Notes: a model not told the origin generated them from the letters alone. A stretch of DNA of 64,000 bases from Fredinandcohnia aciditolerans (GCA_003640645.1 QGHH01000021.1:1-64000); one strand, 5' to 3'. Shown: positions 1 through 9,591, numbered from the stretch's first letter. A program made the numbers and translations.

Positions 1-111
1 ACAATCACAAACGAATGAAGGCAAAATTAAAAGACCTGAGTCCGGTAGAATATCGAACTCAAGTCTTAAAAGTTGCGTAAAATATTTGTCTAACTTTTTT
101 GGGTCAGTTCA
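1..111 (+). mobile_element. 3' end of an IS3-family (IS150-like) insertion sequence
   Basis: The window opens inside an insertion sequence. Positions 3-80 encode the C-terminal end of an IS3-family DDE transposase. A terminal-repeat-like sequence follows at 87-111, reading TGTCTAAC, a T-run, then GGGTCAGTTCA, which resembles the right end of IS150-group elements. The element ends about 22 bp beyond the stop codon of the ABC permease at 134-1345, so that gene was left intact. The left end and any target duplication lie outside the window. Confidence 0.8.
3..80 (+). CDS. IS3-family transposase, C-terminal fragment (cut by window edge)
   Basis: Twenty-five codons end at a TAA at 78-80. The visible peptide contains the stretch KAKLKDLSPVEYRTQ, which is typical of the last residues of the IS3/IS150 integrase-core transposase (OrfB). 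Only the tail is visible, so whether the full transposase is intact cannot be judged. The family call rests on this tail and on the adjoining terminal repeat. Confidence 0.75.
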   Translation, partial: NHKRMKAKLKDLSPVEYRTQVLKVA

Positions 112-133
112 AGCACCTCCTTTTTTATCCCTC

Positions 134-1345
134 TTATTCGTAACGTAATGCATCGATTGGACTAAGTTTTGAGGCTTTGTTTGCTGGTAAGATTCCAAAG
201 ATGATACCAATGAAAGCAGAGAAGCCTACGCCGATTATGACAATCATTGGACTTACCGTAGCAGTGATTGGTGCAAATTGAGATACAACAATCGTTCCTA
301 ATGTTGCAAGCCCGATTCCGATCATGCCTCCTAATGAGGTTAATGTTGCTGATTCAATTAAAAATTGCAGTAAAATTCTTCCTCGTGTTGCTCCTAGGGC
401 TTTTCGTAACCCAATCTCCCTCGTTCTTTCAGTTACGGAAACGAGCATGATGTTCATAACACCGATGCCACCCACTAATAATGAAATTCCTGCAATACTA
501 CCAATGACTAATGTCATGATTGTTATAACAGTATCAACTTCTTGTTCATATTCAGAAAAATCGTTTACTGTATACATCCCATCCTCGAGTTTTTTAGCCA
601 TCGTTAGGGTATCAGCTGCAGAACGCCCGATTTCTGATATTCGTTCTGGATTGTCTGCAATTATAGCTAAACGTTCAATTTCTCGATTGCCAAACATCAT
701 TGAAATGACTCCTCGTGGCATGAGCATTTCCCCTGACTCATTATACCGATACTGCTCAGGGATTGGCGACTCGTATACCCCGATTAACTTATAGGGATTA
801 CCATTCAAATCGACGATTTCACCGATAATATTTTCTTTATCTTTAAAGAATTTTCCCCTTGCGACAGTGTCGATCATCACTACACGATTTCGTCCATCGT
901 TATCTCTCGCATTGATTGGTCGTCCCTCAACAATTTGGATGTTTCGTGCTGTAAAGAACTCAGGTCCTACTCCGGTAATTTCCATTTCTCCCTGTTGGTC
1001 ATTATAAATCAACGGCCCCCAGCCTTGGTTTGTAGCGATTACTGCTTTTACACCTGGAACTTCAGAAAGGGTTTCGACGTCATCAGAAGTTAATTCAGGT
1101 TCCATCCAGAACATTTCTGAATCTTCTTCTCCTTCTTTTGGCATTGGCTGATACCAAATATCGACTGCATTTTTTTCGATACTAAATAATTCCTCTGTCA
1201 TTTTCGTTTTGGCCCCTTGGCCTATTGCAACAATAATGATTACAGCCGCAACACCAATGATGATTCCCAGCATCGTCAAAATGGACCTAATCTTATGATT
1301 CCAGATTGAGGATAATGCTACTTTAAAGCTTTCTAATAGACTCAT
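134..1345 (-). CDS. MacB/YknZ-like ABC transporter permease
   Basis: This 403-residue integral membrane permease belongs to the MacB/FtsX family. One N-terminal membrane segment (about residues 18-42, beginning near IRSILTMLGIIIG) precedes a large extracytoplasmic MacB periplasmic-core-type domain (about 45-270). Three C-terminal membrane segments follow, with the family motif TERTREIGLRKALGA near 310. It ends in ...SPIDALRYE, the usual C-terminus, so it is complete. Its ATG overlaps the stop of the upstream ATPase gene, indicating translational coupling. With the ATPase and adaptor it forms a tripartite exporter resembling B. subtilis YknXYZ. The substrate is unknown; peptides or toxins are usual. 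Confidence 0.9.
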   Translation of the reverse strand: MSLLESFKVALSSIWNHKIRSILTMLGIIIGVAAVIIIVAIGQGAKTKMTEELFSIEKNAVDIWYQPMPKEGEEDSEMFWMEPELTSDDVETLSEVPGVKAVIATNQGWGPLIYNDQQGEMEITGVGPEFFTARNIQIVEGRPINARDNDGRNRVVMIDTVARGKFFKDKENIIGEIVDLNGNPYKLIGVYESPIPEQYRYNESGEMLMPRGVISMMFGNREIERLAIIADNPERISEIGRSAADTLTMAKKLEDGMYTVNDFSEYEQEVDTVITIMTLVIGSIAGISLLVGGIGVMNIMLVSVTERTREIGLRKALGATRGRILLQFLIESATLTSLGGMIGIGLATLGTIVVSQFAPITATVSPMIVIIGVGFSAFIGIIFGILPANKASKLSPIDALRYE

Positions 1346-2019
1346 AGCCTTCTCCTTTGGTCATCCGTTATCAACCCATCCTTTAAAGTGATAACCCTAT
1401 TTGCGTATGCAGCAACTTCATCCTCATGCGTAACAATGATAACAGTTCTACCTTCATTATTTAGTTGAACCATTAGCTCCATTATTTGCTCACTCGTTTT
1501 AGAATCAAGAGCCCCAGTTGGCTCATCTGCTAACACGATTGAAGGGTTATTTACAAGGGCTCTCGCAATTGCAACCCTTTGTTTTTGACCACCAGAGAGC
1601 TGATTTGGCAAGTGTTTGATTCGATCTCCAAGTCCGACCTTCTCCAACATTTGTTTGGCTCTGTCCATCCGTTCCCGCTTCGGAACTCCTGCATAAATAA
1701 GTGGAGATTCAACATTTTTTAGTGCGTTGTGACGTGGTAACAGAAAAAATTGCTGAAAAACAAAACCGATATGCTCATTACGCAATTTTGCTAACTTTCT
1801 ATCCTTTACAAGACCTATTTTTTCATCGTTCAATTCAAACGTGCCCGAAGTTGGCGAATCCAGAAAACCAATAATATTCATTAAAGTAGATTTTCCTGAA
1901 CCAGATGGTCCCATGATGGCAATAAATTCCCCGTCCTCAATGGTTAAATCTATCCCGTGTAAAACGGGTACTTCAAGAGCCCCGTTTCCATATACCTTTG
2001 TAATCTTACTCAACTTCAT
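1342..2019 (-). CDS. ABC transporter ATP-binding protein (MacB/YknY type)
   Basis: This is the cytoplasmic ATPase of the exporter, about 225 residues. It has Walker A GPSGSGKST near residue 37, the ABC signature LSGGQKQR near 143 and Walker B VLADEPTGALDSKT, followed by the H-loop TH. This is the LolD/MacB/YknY subfamily that partners FtsX-type permeases. The ATG at 2019 lies inside the end of the adaptor gene, and its stop overlaps the permease start by four bases. All three genes therefore read as one coupled operon. Confidence 0.93.
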   Translation of the reverse strand: MKLSKITKVYGNGALEVPVLHGIDLTIEDGEFIAIMGPSGSGKSTLMNIIGFLDSPTSGTFELNDEKIGLVKDRKLAKLRNEHIGFVFQQFFLLPRHNALKNVESPLIYAGVPKRERMDRAKQMLEKVGLGDRIKHLPNQLSGGQKQRVAIARALVNNPSIVLADEPTGALDSKTSEQIMELMVQLNNEGRTVIIVTHEDEVAAYANRVITLKDGLITDDQRRRL

Positions 2020-3283
2020 CAAAGGAGGTCACTTCCATTCCATCGTACATTCCCTCATATGGTGTTAAAACCACGAGATCATCCTTATTAACACCCTCAG
2101 TGACTTGGATAAATTCATCATTCATTGACCCCGTTTGAACTTCACGTCTTTGTAAGATACCATCTGCTAATACATACACAACTGCTACTCCACCTTCATC
2201 CAAAATAGCTGTATGCGAAATTACAGGAAGAATCTCAGTTCCAGGAATACGGACCTCTAATGAAACGTGGAACCCATGACGAAGGTCAGTTGTGTCGTCT
2301 GTAATTCCCACTTTGAAAGGATACATGGTAACATTGCCACCAGACATTCCTGGAAATTCTCCGCCAGCTCCTCCTTCATCATTTGGAAAATGAGAAACGG
2401 ATTCGACAACACCCTTCCATTCTCGGTCCTTGAATACCTTAGGACGGACAATTACTTCTTGTCCCTGTTGAATTTTGACTGCATCAAATTCACTCATTGT
2501 TCCTATTACTTTATATGGTTTATTTGAAATGATATGTATGACTGGCTCTGATGCACCCGCTTCAGTTGTTGCAATATTTTTATTCACTTTTACAATGATT
2601 CCATCAATTTTACTAACAACTGTCATCTCTTTTTTCTGATTCGTAATTTCCGCGATTCGTTCATTTGCCGCTGTAATTTCTGATTTCGTATTTTCGTATT
2701 GTAGCTCCATTTGAACCTTTTCACTTGTAAGTTGGTTTACGTCTTCAACTGGTGGTTCCTCTACTTGTTGCGGTTCTGTACCTTCTTCTGTCTTTTCAGG
2801 TGTCTCAGCAGCTTTTGTTTTTGGTTTGTTTTTTTGTGCAGCAATTGCTTTTTTTGCTACATCAATCCGTTTATTTAGGTCCGCAATTTGATTTTGTTCT
2901 GTTTTAGCTCTTACCTGAATTAAGTCTCTTTCTCTAGTTGCTCGAGCTAATTCTGTATCTAGCTTAGAGGAATCGTAGACAAATAACGGGTCTCCGGCTT
3001 TTACAGTTTTGTTTTCTTCTACCTTATATTCGCTAATCTCTCCATGCTCAGGATTTAAGAATACTTTTTGCTCCCCTTCAGGAACGATCTCGCCTGTTAC
3101 TAGGATCGTTTCTATTAATTCTTGTTCCTTCGCTTTTTGTACCGTTACATTTACGTCCTCAATTTGCTCTCCAACTGATGCCACACTCTTTTCTTTTATG
3201 AAAAAGGCAGCTACACCACCTGCGATTACCAGGATTCCGATAATCGACAAAATCCAAATTAAAACCTTCTTTTTCTTCAACAT
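2006..3283 (-). CDS. HlyD/RND-type efflux adaptor (YknX-like)
   Basis: This is the first gene of the exporter operon, a membrane fusion protein of about 425 residues. After the ATG at 3283 (preceded by AGGGGGA) come a short basic tail and one membrane anchor (LIWILSIIGILVIAGGVAAF). A barrel-sandwich (lipoyl-like) half, a long coiled coil, the second lipoyl half and beta-barrel domains follow. The coiled coil (about residues 115-225) is interrupted by a low-complexity P/E/K/T-rich stretch near TPEKTEEGTEPQQ. In Gram-positive bacteria such adaptors link the permease to extracellular substrate or cell wall. An in-frame upstream start at 3310 lacks a good ribosome binding site. Confidence 0.88.
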   Translation of the reverse strand: MLKKKKVLIWILSIIGILVIAGGVAAFFIKEKSVASVGEQIEDVNVTVQKAKEQELIETILVTGEIVPEGEQKVFLNPEHGEISEYKVEENKTVKAGDPLFVYDSSKLDTELARATRERDLIQVRAKTEQNQIADLNKRIDVAKKAIAAQKNKPKTKAAETPEKTEEGTEPQQVEEPPVEDVNQLTSEKVQMELQYENTKSEITAANERIAEITNQKKEMTVVSKIDGIIVKVNKNIATTEAGASEPVIHIISNKPYKVIGTMSEFDAVKIQQGQEVIVRPKVFKDREWKGVVESVSHFPNDEGGAGGEFPGMSGGNVTMYPFKVGITDDTTDLRHGFHVSLEVRIPGTEILPVISHTAILDEGGVAVVYVLADGILQRREVQTGSMNDEFIQVTEGVNKDDLVVLTPYEGMYDGMEVTSFDEVE

Positions 3284-3462
3284 ACTTCCCCCTATAGTTT
3301 TCATTCTCATTAGATAGGTAAATATTGAATATCTCTATCACTGTATCCTTGTTTAATCTATTAGATTGCGATTTTAAAAATAATCAAATTTTACCCTAAC
3401 CATTATGACGGCGAAGATTGCTAAAAGGTTTCAATTTTTTACAAATATTTTTAAATTTTTAC

Positions 3463-3491
3463 AAAAAAACCAACCAGAGTAACTCTGGTTG
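3463..3491 (-). terminator. Intrinsic terminator of the ydeI-like gene
   Basis: Inverted repeat CAACCAGAG/CTCTGGTTG with a three-base loop. On the minus strand it is followed by a run of seven T. It lies just downstream of the stop at 3502. Confidence 0.85.
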
Positions 3492-3501
3492 ATCTTTTGG
3501 A

Positions 3502-4176
3502 TTATTTTTTATTTCCGCGATATAAATCACGTGTTTTATATCCTTCTGAAAGGATCAATTTCATTTCTTCACGTCGTTTCTTCTTGGTTGCTTCTTGTTT
3601 TGCACTATAAATAAACCGAGCCCAATCCTTCCGATAACCTGGAGTTAATGCTTGGTAAAAGTGAAGGAGGTCTGGTGTGTCCTTGAGGTCTTCTTCAATA
3701 GCAGGAATGAAATCAATATAATCATCAACACATTGGCTTGCCTTTGTTGATTTTACGTTTTTAGTTTTTTCTGCTTCTTTTAAACCAACAACGGTAAAGA
3801 CATCATCTAATCCGACCATACGTGCGAATTTAATGTCACTTTTACCGATGTAGCCATTTTCGTCTGCTTCAAGCCCGCTTAACAAATTATCACGATGAAT
3901 AAAGGTATCATATACTTTATTCCCCTTTTTTGGATATGCAGCAAAGAAGTAACCCTTTTTATTTAATAGTTTATGATCGATAATTTTAGTAACTAATTCC
4001 TTTAATGATTCTAAATCCAATACAAATGCAAAAATTAGATCATAAGATTGTTTCTTAGTTAGAGTTGTTTCATAATCCGTTAATCCTTCAAAGTAGTTTT
4101 GGCCCTCTGGTACATTTAATAGGAGTTTCTTGTTGTATTTAGTTAGGTTTAATTTTTCTACAATTGTTTTAGCCAT
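3502..4176 (-). CDS. YdeI/OmpD-associated family protein
   Basis: A soluble protein of 224 residues. The C-terminal third contains the YdeI family pattern: an acidic helix (IEEDLKDTPDLLHFYQALTP), then the invariant-looking GYRKDWARFIYSAK and a basic tail with RREEMKLILSEG. The family includes B. subtilis YdeI and proteins annotated as bacteriocin-protection proteins; its biochemical role is not known to me. The ATG at 4176 has AGGTG six bases upstream and is preferred to the GTG at 4185. The gene has its own terminator and stands alone. Confidence 0.75.
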   Translation of the reverse strand: MAKTIVEKLNLTKYNKKLLLNVPEGQNYFEGLTDYETTLTKKQSYDLIFAFVLDLESLKELVTKIIDHKLLNKKGYFFAAYPKKGNKVYDTFIHRDNLLSGLEADENGYIGKSDIKFARMVGLDDVFTVVGLKEAEKTKNVKSTKASQCVDDYIDFIPAIEEDLKDTPDLLHFYQALTPGYRKDWARFIYSAKQEATKKKRREEMKLILSEGYKTRDLYRGNKK

Positions 4177-4251
4177 AGCAATCACCTGTTCGTATAGTTA
4201 TTAATTTTAGTTTATAAGTAAAATTGGGCGATAGCAACTGTATGTAAAAGA

Positions 4252-4280
4252 AAAAAGTAGCTACAAATAAGCTACTTTTT
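4252..4280. terminator. Bidirectional intrinsic terminator
   Basis: An 11-bp stem AAAAAGTAGCT/AGCTACTTTTT with a 7-base loop. Because of the A and T flanks it can act on either strand. It closes the helicase gene at 4290. Confidence 0.85.
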
Positions 4281-4289
4281 GTCTAAAGA

Positions 4290-6785
4290 TTATCTAGGTT
4301 GTCCACGTCTTGGTCGTTCAAAATAGCATTCATTACAGATAGCAAATGAAAAGCCAATTGGCAAGTGCTTTCCACATCGTTTACATACTCTTTTAGCTGG
4401 TTGAATACCTGATTTCAAGTGTTCGTGTATCTTGTCACTAATTTCTTCCCTCACTCTTTCCCAATAATGAGCTTCAGTCTGTTTCCCTAATTTATAAAGG
4501 AATAACAAATGGAGGCCAACCGCTTTATAGGAGAGCTCAAGCTCCTCAAGTCCAGATTCTTTAAGGATCGGGTCTGGCAGTGGAAAACCATCGACAATCG
4601 CCTCGAGTGCTTTCTTCCATTGTGCACGCAGTGATGGTTCATTTGACGAAAATGGTAGATGCAAAAAGCCATAAAGGTCAGGTAATGATAACTTTGCTTC
4701 TATAATTGTATCCTCAACTAACTCATATAGCATCCGTTCCTCATAAAGACTTGCTTTTTTCGTTCCCTCTGGACTCTTGAATTGATCCCATAGATAGAAA
4801 AACATCCTCATTTTTCGAGAATACTTCTGAAAACGTTCAAGAACTGCTGTAGTTGGAGCGATCGCGAAGCCCTGAAGCAGGGGATCTTCTTGTTCTAATA
4901 ATCGTGTCATTGTTTTGATATCACTAGTAAAAGCGACTTTTCCGATATCATAAATTCCCCGTCTTCCCGCTCGTCCTGCTATCTGCTTTACTTCCTGAGA
5001 GGTTAGCAGCCTTCTTCTCGTTCCGTCGAATTTATCATTTTCCAAAAATACTATCCGTCTAATCGGCAGATTTAAACCCATACCAATTGCATCTGTAGCC
5101 ACAATAACCGTTGTCTCCCCATTATTAAAGCGTTGGATTTGCTTTTTTCGAGTTTCCGGTGGCATGCTCCCGTATATCATACTCACACGACGTCCACTTC
5201 GTTGTAACTCGGAGGCTGTCTCAAGAACTCTTCTTCTTGAAAAACAAACCAAGGCATCGCCTTGTCGGGTTTGGTTCAAACGGAAAGCTTGCGGTTCTAC
5301 CTCTAATGGTACATCTCGATGATATTCGTAAACTTCTACATTTGAATCACCAAGAAGCTGTAGAATCATCCATTTTGCATGAAAGCTGCAAATGATATGA
5401 ACCTCCTGTGCATTTGCATTTGTTATTGCTTTATACCATGAAAAGCCCCTGTCCTTATCGGAAATCATCTGGGCTTCATCAATTACAACTACATCGTAGA
5501 AATCTTTTTCTCTTAGCATTTCAACGGTTGCTGAGAGATGGTTGGCCCCTTCTACAAGCTTTTCTTCTTCTCCTGTCTTTAAATTGCAGGGTACTCCTTC
5601 CTCATTCAATGTTTCATAAATTTCGAGTGCTAATAATCGTAATGGAGCTAAATAAACCCCACTATTTGCTTCCTTCATTCGTTGGATAGCCTGGTACGTC
5701 TTCCCGGTATTGGTTTCGCCAACATGAAGAACGTACTGAATATTTCGTCCTGGTGATAAGTTATATGCGCGTCCAAATATATCCTCGAGCATTCTTTGTT
5801 CTTCTTCTCTTTGTCGTCTTAATTCTTCTTTTTCCTTTTCGGCACGTTCTTTTCTCTCAGTAATGTCTTTTAAAAAGAGTTGTCTATGTGTGTCCAACTC
5901 AAATGGAATGTCAATAAGCTTCACAAGATCTGACACATATTCCTCTAATATTTCCTCAAATAAATCATCACGAACGTCGAGAAAATACTCGTAGGCCACT
6001 TCCTGCAAAAATGCATCAGATAATGGTTCTTGAAAGCTATTTTGGCAATCGACAAATATATGTTCAGGTAAGTGCGATTTTAACCAATTTGGTCCGAAAT
6101 CCATGAGTTGATGTAAAATAAGATCTTCATATTCCTCAATCAAATTTTCTTGATAAAAATAGCGGTTATGTGCAAGTTCAGTTTCTTTATAAAGATAAGA
6201 AGCAAACGTCACATCGTCTGATGATAAAATCATCCCTTTTTGATCAATCTCAATTGCTAAATGACTCCCTAATAAATATCGAATCCTTAGATAAAGTTCT
6301 TCGTAATGATCACCAAGTATTTCGTTTAGATAAAAATTTAACTTGAGAATGAATTTTCGCTTGGTTTCTCGATCCATTTGCTTCTTAATTCGAGCTTCGT
6401 AATCGTCTCTTGCGGTTTGATACTTTTTTTGCCATTCGTCAGGATGTTTTGCATAGGTCTCTTCTAACCAACCTAATAAATCATAAGGATGCACATTACG
6501 TATTTCAGTTCGAAATAATTTATTTAGCAGTTTTTTACCAACATCCTCAACTTCAAATCCATGTTCCACTAAATAGGCTTTCTTTTCAGATATAGAAGCA
6601 TGAACGGCTGTATTTAACCAAGCGTTGAGCCAAATTTGTTCGATAAACTGCCCTCTTTCTCTGACATACTGTTCAAATGAGGGAATCGTTTCTTTTGGTT
6701 CCATATAATGATTAATGTCATCCATAATCATCTGTTTTGCTCTTTCGACTGCTTGATTATAGTATTGACTATGTTGAATACTCAT
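4290..6785 (-). CDS. SUV3-like DEAD/DEAH-box RNA helicase with C-terminal zinc finger
   Basis: An 831-residue superfamily 2 helicase. Residues 1-310 are a helical N-terminal region with no motif I recognise, and about 308-332 is a highly charged coiled coil. The helicase core follows with Walker A GETNTGKT (about 356-363), Walker B DEAQM (near 436), a motif III-like segment CSFHAKW, and motif VI IAGRAGRRGI. The GxTNxGKT form of motif I and the DExQM box are those of mitochondrial SUV3 RNA helicases. The C-terminus has a CxxC...CxxC zinc finger (CKRCGK, CNEC). Likely role: RNA unwinding in turnover or ribosome assembly, which is inference. It is a single gene facing away from the chitinase-like gene. 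Confidence 0.85.
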   Translation of the reverse strand: MSIQHSQYYNQAVERAKQMIMDDINHYMEPKETIPSFEQYVRERGQFIEQIWLNAWLNTAVHASISEKKAYLVEHGFEVEDVGKKLLNKLFRTEIRNVHPYDLLGWLEETYAKHPDEWQKKYQTARDDYEARIKKQMDRETKRKFILKLNFYLNEILGDHYEELYLRIRYLLGSHLAIEIDQKGMILSSDDVTFASYLYKETELAHNRYFYQENLIEEYEDLILHQLMDFGPNWLKSHLPEHIFVDCQNSFQEPLSDAFLQEVAYEYFLDVRDDLFEEILEEYVSDLVKLIDIPFELDTHRQLFLKDITERKERAEKEKEELRRQREEEQRMLEDIFGRAYNLSPGRNIQYVLHVGETNTGKTYQAIQRMKEANSGVYLAPLRLLALEIYETLNEEGVPCNLKTGEEEKLVEGANHLSATVEMLREKDFYDVVVIDEAQMISDKDRGFSWYKAITNANAQEVHIICSFHAKWMILQLLGDSNVEVYEYHRDVPLEVEPQAFRLNQTRQGDALVCFSRRRVLETASELQRSGRRVSMIYGSMPPETRKKQIQRFNNGETTVIVATDAIGMGLNLPIRRIVFLENDKFDGTRRRLLTSQEVKQIAGRAGRRGIYDIGKVAFTSDIKTMTRLLEQEDPLLQGFAIAPTTAVLERFQKYSRKMRMFFYLWDQFKSPEGTKKASLYEERMLYELVEDTIIEAKLSLPDLYGFLHLPFSSNEPSLRAQWKKALEAIVDGFPLPDPILKESGLEELELSYKAVGLHLLFLYKLGKQTEAHYWERVREEISDKIHEHLKSGIQPAKRVCKRCGKHLPIGFSFAICNECYFERPRRGQPR

Positions 6786-6925
6786 TGAATTGCTCCTTGT
6801 AAAGACGTATTGTTATTAGTTTACATAGGCCTGAAACAATATATGTATAGGATGATATTACCACATCTATACGGTCCGACTATTTGTTAAAATTTGAGGA
6901 TAAACTGAATTTGGAGGACAACATC

Positions 6926-8077
6926 ATGAAGAAACGATTTATCTTCCTTAGCATTTTGGTGGCTATAATCTTTGTTGGTGGTTTATTAACAGGTGTGTTT
7001 TTAACAAATCAAAATCAACATGAAACCAAAATAGGTGATGAAGTACCACAATCTTCAAAAAAACCAAATCAAAAAGAAAAACCAAAACTTGATAAAAATA
7101 TGTCAAACGTTTTAGTAGGTTATATACAGGATTTTCGTGATCCCAACCAAATTGATTATTCTAAACTAACCCATATTATCTTTTCCTTTGTTCATCCGAC
7201 AAAGGATGGGCAATTATTGTTTACCGGTGAACATGCTGAAAAAAATCTCAAGAATATGGTTGCCAATGCCCATAAGCATGAAACTAAAGCAATGCTTGCG
7301 GTTGGAGGATGGTTCCATATGAATGGCGGAGAATCCTATGATTATTTTTCGGCAGCATTAGCGAACCCAGCTTCACAGCAAAAACTTGTGAATGAACTCA
7401 TTGAAGTCGTTGAACAAGAAAATCTAGATGGTATAGATATTGATTTTGAACACCCTCGTACAGATGCAGATGCGAAACATTTACATCATTTTATAAAAAC
7501 ATTAGGTAATAAGCTACACGATAAGAATAAAGAGTTATCCATTGCGGTTCACTCAAAAATCCATGGCCAAACCTTAACTGAATTAGATTACGTGAAATAT
7601 GAGACAGCCATGTTTCAATATGTAGACTATGTAAATATTATGGCATATGATGGCCAATGGGACGGTGGTTATCATGCTCAGAATTTATCACCCTACCCAT
7701 TTACAGAAAGCATCGTAGGTTACTGGGCAGATTTATTTGATACTCACAAGCTGCCAAAAGAAAAGCTTGTCCTTGGTGTTCCATTTTATGCGCAGCCAGC
7801 TGACCCAAACATCAAACAGGTTTCCTACGAAGCAATCGTGGAAAGTAATCCTGATAATGCCGTAAAGGATTCGGTTAATATGAATGGTACAACGTATTAT
7901 TATAACGGCCAATCGATGATGACAAGAAAAACAAAGCTTGCGTTAAAACATGGTTTTGGTGGAATGATGATTTGGGAATTAGGCTTAGATTCAAAAGGGT
8001 CAAATAACCTAACGAACACACTTTATGAATCAATTGCAGAGACGACTATAGACGATTACTACACGTTAAAAAAATAA
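6926..8077 (+). CDS. Membrane-anchored GH18 family glycoside hydrolase
   Basis: A 383-residue extracytoplasmic enzyme. It has an N-terminal uncleaved-looking membrane segment (FIFLSILVAIIFVGGLL), a basic, Q/K/P-rich linker, then a GH18 barrel. The barrel carries the catalytic motif DGIDIDFE (about residues 168-175), in which the final Glu is the acid/base. Family members hydrolyse beta-1,4-linked N-acetylglucosamine in chitin, peptidoglycan or cortex. In Bacillus several act on the spore or cell wall, so the substrate cannot be set here. The start is the ATG at 6926 preceded by GGAGGA; an earlier in-frame ATG at 6884 lacks a site. Confidence 0.85.
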   Translation: MKKRFIFLSILVAIIFVGGLLTGVFLTNQNQHETKIGDEVPQSSKKPNQKEKPKLDKNMSNVLVGYIQDFRDPNQIDYSKLTHIIFSFVHPTKDGQLLFTGEHAEKNLKNMVANAHKHETKAMLAVGGWFHMNGGESYDYFSAALANPASQQKLVNELIEVVEQENLDGIDIDFEHPRTDADAKHLHHFIKTLGNKLHDKNKELSIAVHSKIHGQTLTELDYVKYETAMFQYVDYVNIMAYDGQWDGGYHAQNLSPYPFTESIVGYWADLFDTHKLPKEKLVLGVPFYAQPADPNIKQVSYEAIVESNPDNAVKDSVNMNGTTYYYNGQSMMTRKTKLALKHGFGGMMIWELGLDSKGSNNLTNTLYESIAETTIDDYYTLKK

Positions 8078-8130
8078 AATTGTAATGTTATTTCAATTTC
8101 CATCCATCCTAACAGATGGAGGTGAAAAAA

Positions 8131-8265
8131 ATGGCAAATCGCAATCCAGTCGAATTTACCGGGAAGGTATTAGATAAAAGAAATACCTTAACAGGTCCAG
8201 ATGACGAAGGTAAGAATGGACATCCAAAGCGGCCACAAAATGTAATGATTAAAAAAGATGAATAG
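8131..8265 (+). CDS. Small hydrophilic protein, 44 residues
   Basis: A short open frame begins MANRNPVEFTGKVLDK and ends KRPQNVMIKKDE. It has a very strong ribosome binding site (GGAGGTG, eight bases before ATG) and is followed immediately by a terminator. Charged and without a membrane segment, it is reminiscent in size and composition of minor spore or stress peptides, but I do not recognise the family. It lies 53 bp after the GH18 gene and may be co-transcribed with it. Confidence 0.7.
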   Translation: MANRNPVEFTGKVLDKRNTLTGPDDEGKNGHPKRPQNVMIKKDE

Positions 8266-8275
8266 TGTTGAAAAC

Positions 8276-8307
8276 AAAAAAGTGATTCTCAATTGAATCA
8301 CTTTTTT
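8276..8307. terminator. Bidirectional intrinsic terminator
   Basis: Stem AGTGATTC/GAATCACT with a 6-base loop, flanked by an A-run and a T-run. It separates the 44-residue gene (+) from the SDR gene (-). Confidence 0.9.
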
Positions 8308-9235
8308 AGGATGATGTGATTTGTCCACCATTAACATGTATCGTTTGACCAGTAACAAAACGGGAATCATCAGTAGCAAGGTACACATAAGCAGGCGCAA
8401 GTTCAAATGGCTGTCCTTGGCGGTCCATTGGATTACCAGCGAGTGTGACTTGGTCTGGTGAAAAGCTTGATGGAATTAGTGGCGTCCAGACTCTACCTGG
8501 CGCTACAGCATTTACACGTATTCCTTTGGATACCAAATTATTAGCAAGGGCACGAGTAAAGCCGACTATCGCGGCTTTTGTCATGGTGTAATCAAGTAGT
8601 TGATCATGACCATAATAAGCCACTACTGATGTTGTATTGATGATGGAACTGCCGGTTTTTAAATGTTTTAATGCGGCTCTTGTTGTATAAAAATAAGAAT
8701 ATACATTAACCTTGAAGGTATCATCAAACTGTTCATCCGAAATATCAAGAAGACTTGACTGCTGGAATTGAATACCGACATGGTTGACGAGAATGTCAAG
8801 CTTACCGAAGGCTTGAACGGTCTTTTCTACAATATCAATACATATCTCTTTTTCACGTAGGTCACCGGGTAAAAGCAAACAGCGTTGACCCATCTCTTCT
8901 ATCATTGATTTTGTACGATTCGCATCCTCATGTTCATCTAAATAAGAAATAGCAACGTCTGCTCCTTCCTTTGCAAAGGCAATTGCGCAAGCGGCTCCAA
9001 TCCCGCTATCTCCACCTGTGATTAACGTAACTTTTCCTTTTAGCTTGCCACTACCTTTATAGTGGGGATTATCAACAATAGGTTTCGGTACCATTAAGCC
9101 TTCGACACCTGGTTGGCGATACTGACGCTGTTCAGGGACTGTAAGGGCTACGTCCTTATATTGGGTGACTTTTCCATAATTCGGATACATAGGATAACTT
9201 TGAGTCTCTCCATCTATTTCTCTAGAGCAAGACAT
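8306..9235 (-). CDS. SDR oxidoreductase of the YhdF/YdaD general-stress group
   Basis: A 309-residue short-chain dehydrogenase. About 45 N-terminal residues precede the Rossmann domain, including [14 protein letters not shown]; this extension marks the Bacillus group with YdaD, YhdF and YhxC/YhxD. The nucleotide-binding motif is TGGDSGIG (about residue 74) and the catalytic pair is Y-x-x-x-K in DYTMTKAA. In B. subtilis several members are SigB-controlled, but the physiological substrate is unknown. The start at 9235 has AGGAGG seven bases upstream. Confidence 0.88.
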   Translation of the reverse strand: MSCSREIDGETQSYPMYPNYGKVTQYKDVALTVPEQRQYRQPGVEGLMVPKPIVDNPHYKGSGKLKGKVTLITGGDSGIGAACAIAFAKEGADVAISYLDEHEDANRTKSMIEEMGQRCLLLPGDLREKEICIDIVEKTVQAFGKLDILVNHVGIQFQQSSLLDISDEQFDDTFKVNVYSYFYTTRAALKHLKTGSSIINTTSVVAYYGHDQLLDYTMTKAAIVGFTRALANNLVSKGIRVNAVAPGRVWTPLIPSSFSPDQVTLAGNPMDRQGQPFELAPAYVYLATDDSRFVTGQTIHVNGGQITSS

Positions 9236-9377
9236 AGGTATACCTCCTAATATAAAATACAGGATGATTTAGTCTATGTAGAACTCAGTTTAGAGTGAAT
9301 GCATTACTTAGCGTACGGGCTCATTCTAGGGACGAATTGAATAAACTAAGTATGGTAACTTAAAAGGAGTTGGAACT

Positions 9378-9542
9378 ATGAAATATTACTACAGTCCAGA
9401 AGTGACATTTTTGCTTATGAACGAATCGAAAGAACGTGTTGAGGTATCATATATAAACCACAGCTTTGATTTGCCACAAATTGGAACAAGACCGCCCTAC
9501 TATTACAATCCACGTTATGAACATTATTTTCCTTTGATATAA
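9378..9542 (+). CDS. Small tyrosine-rich protein, 54 residues
   Basis: A short open frame, MKYYYSPEVTFLLMNES..., ends with the aromatic tail YYYNPRYEHYFPLI. AAAGGAG lies eight bases upstream of the ATG. It contains about nine tyrosines. The composition suggests a surface, coat or spore-associated peptide, but this is inference and I know no family. Confidence 0.6.
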   Translation: MKYYYSPEVTFLLMNESKERVEVSYINHSFDLPQIGTRPPYYYNPRYEHYFPLI

Positions 9543-9591
9543 AAAATTTTTATCTAGGGAATATTACTCCATAAGATTGGAGGATTTCCCT

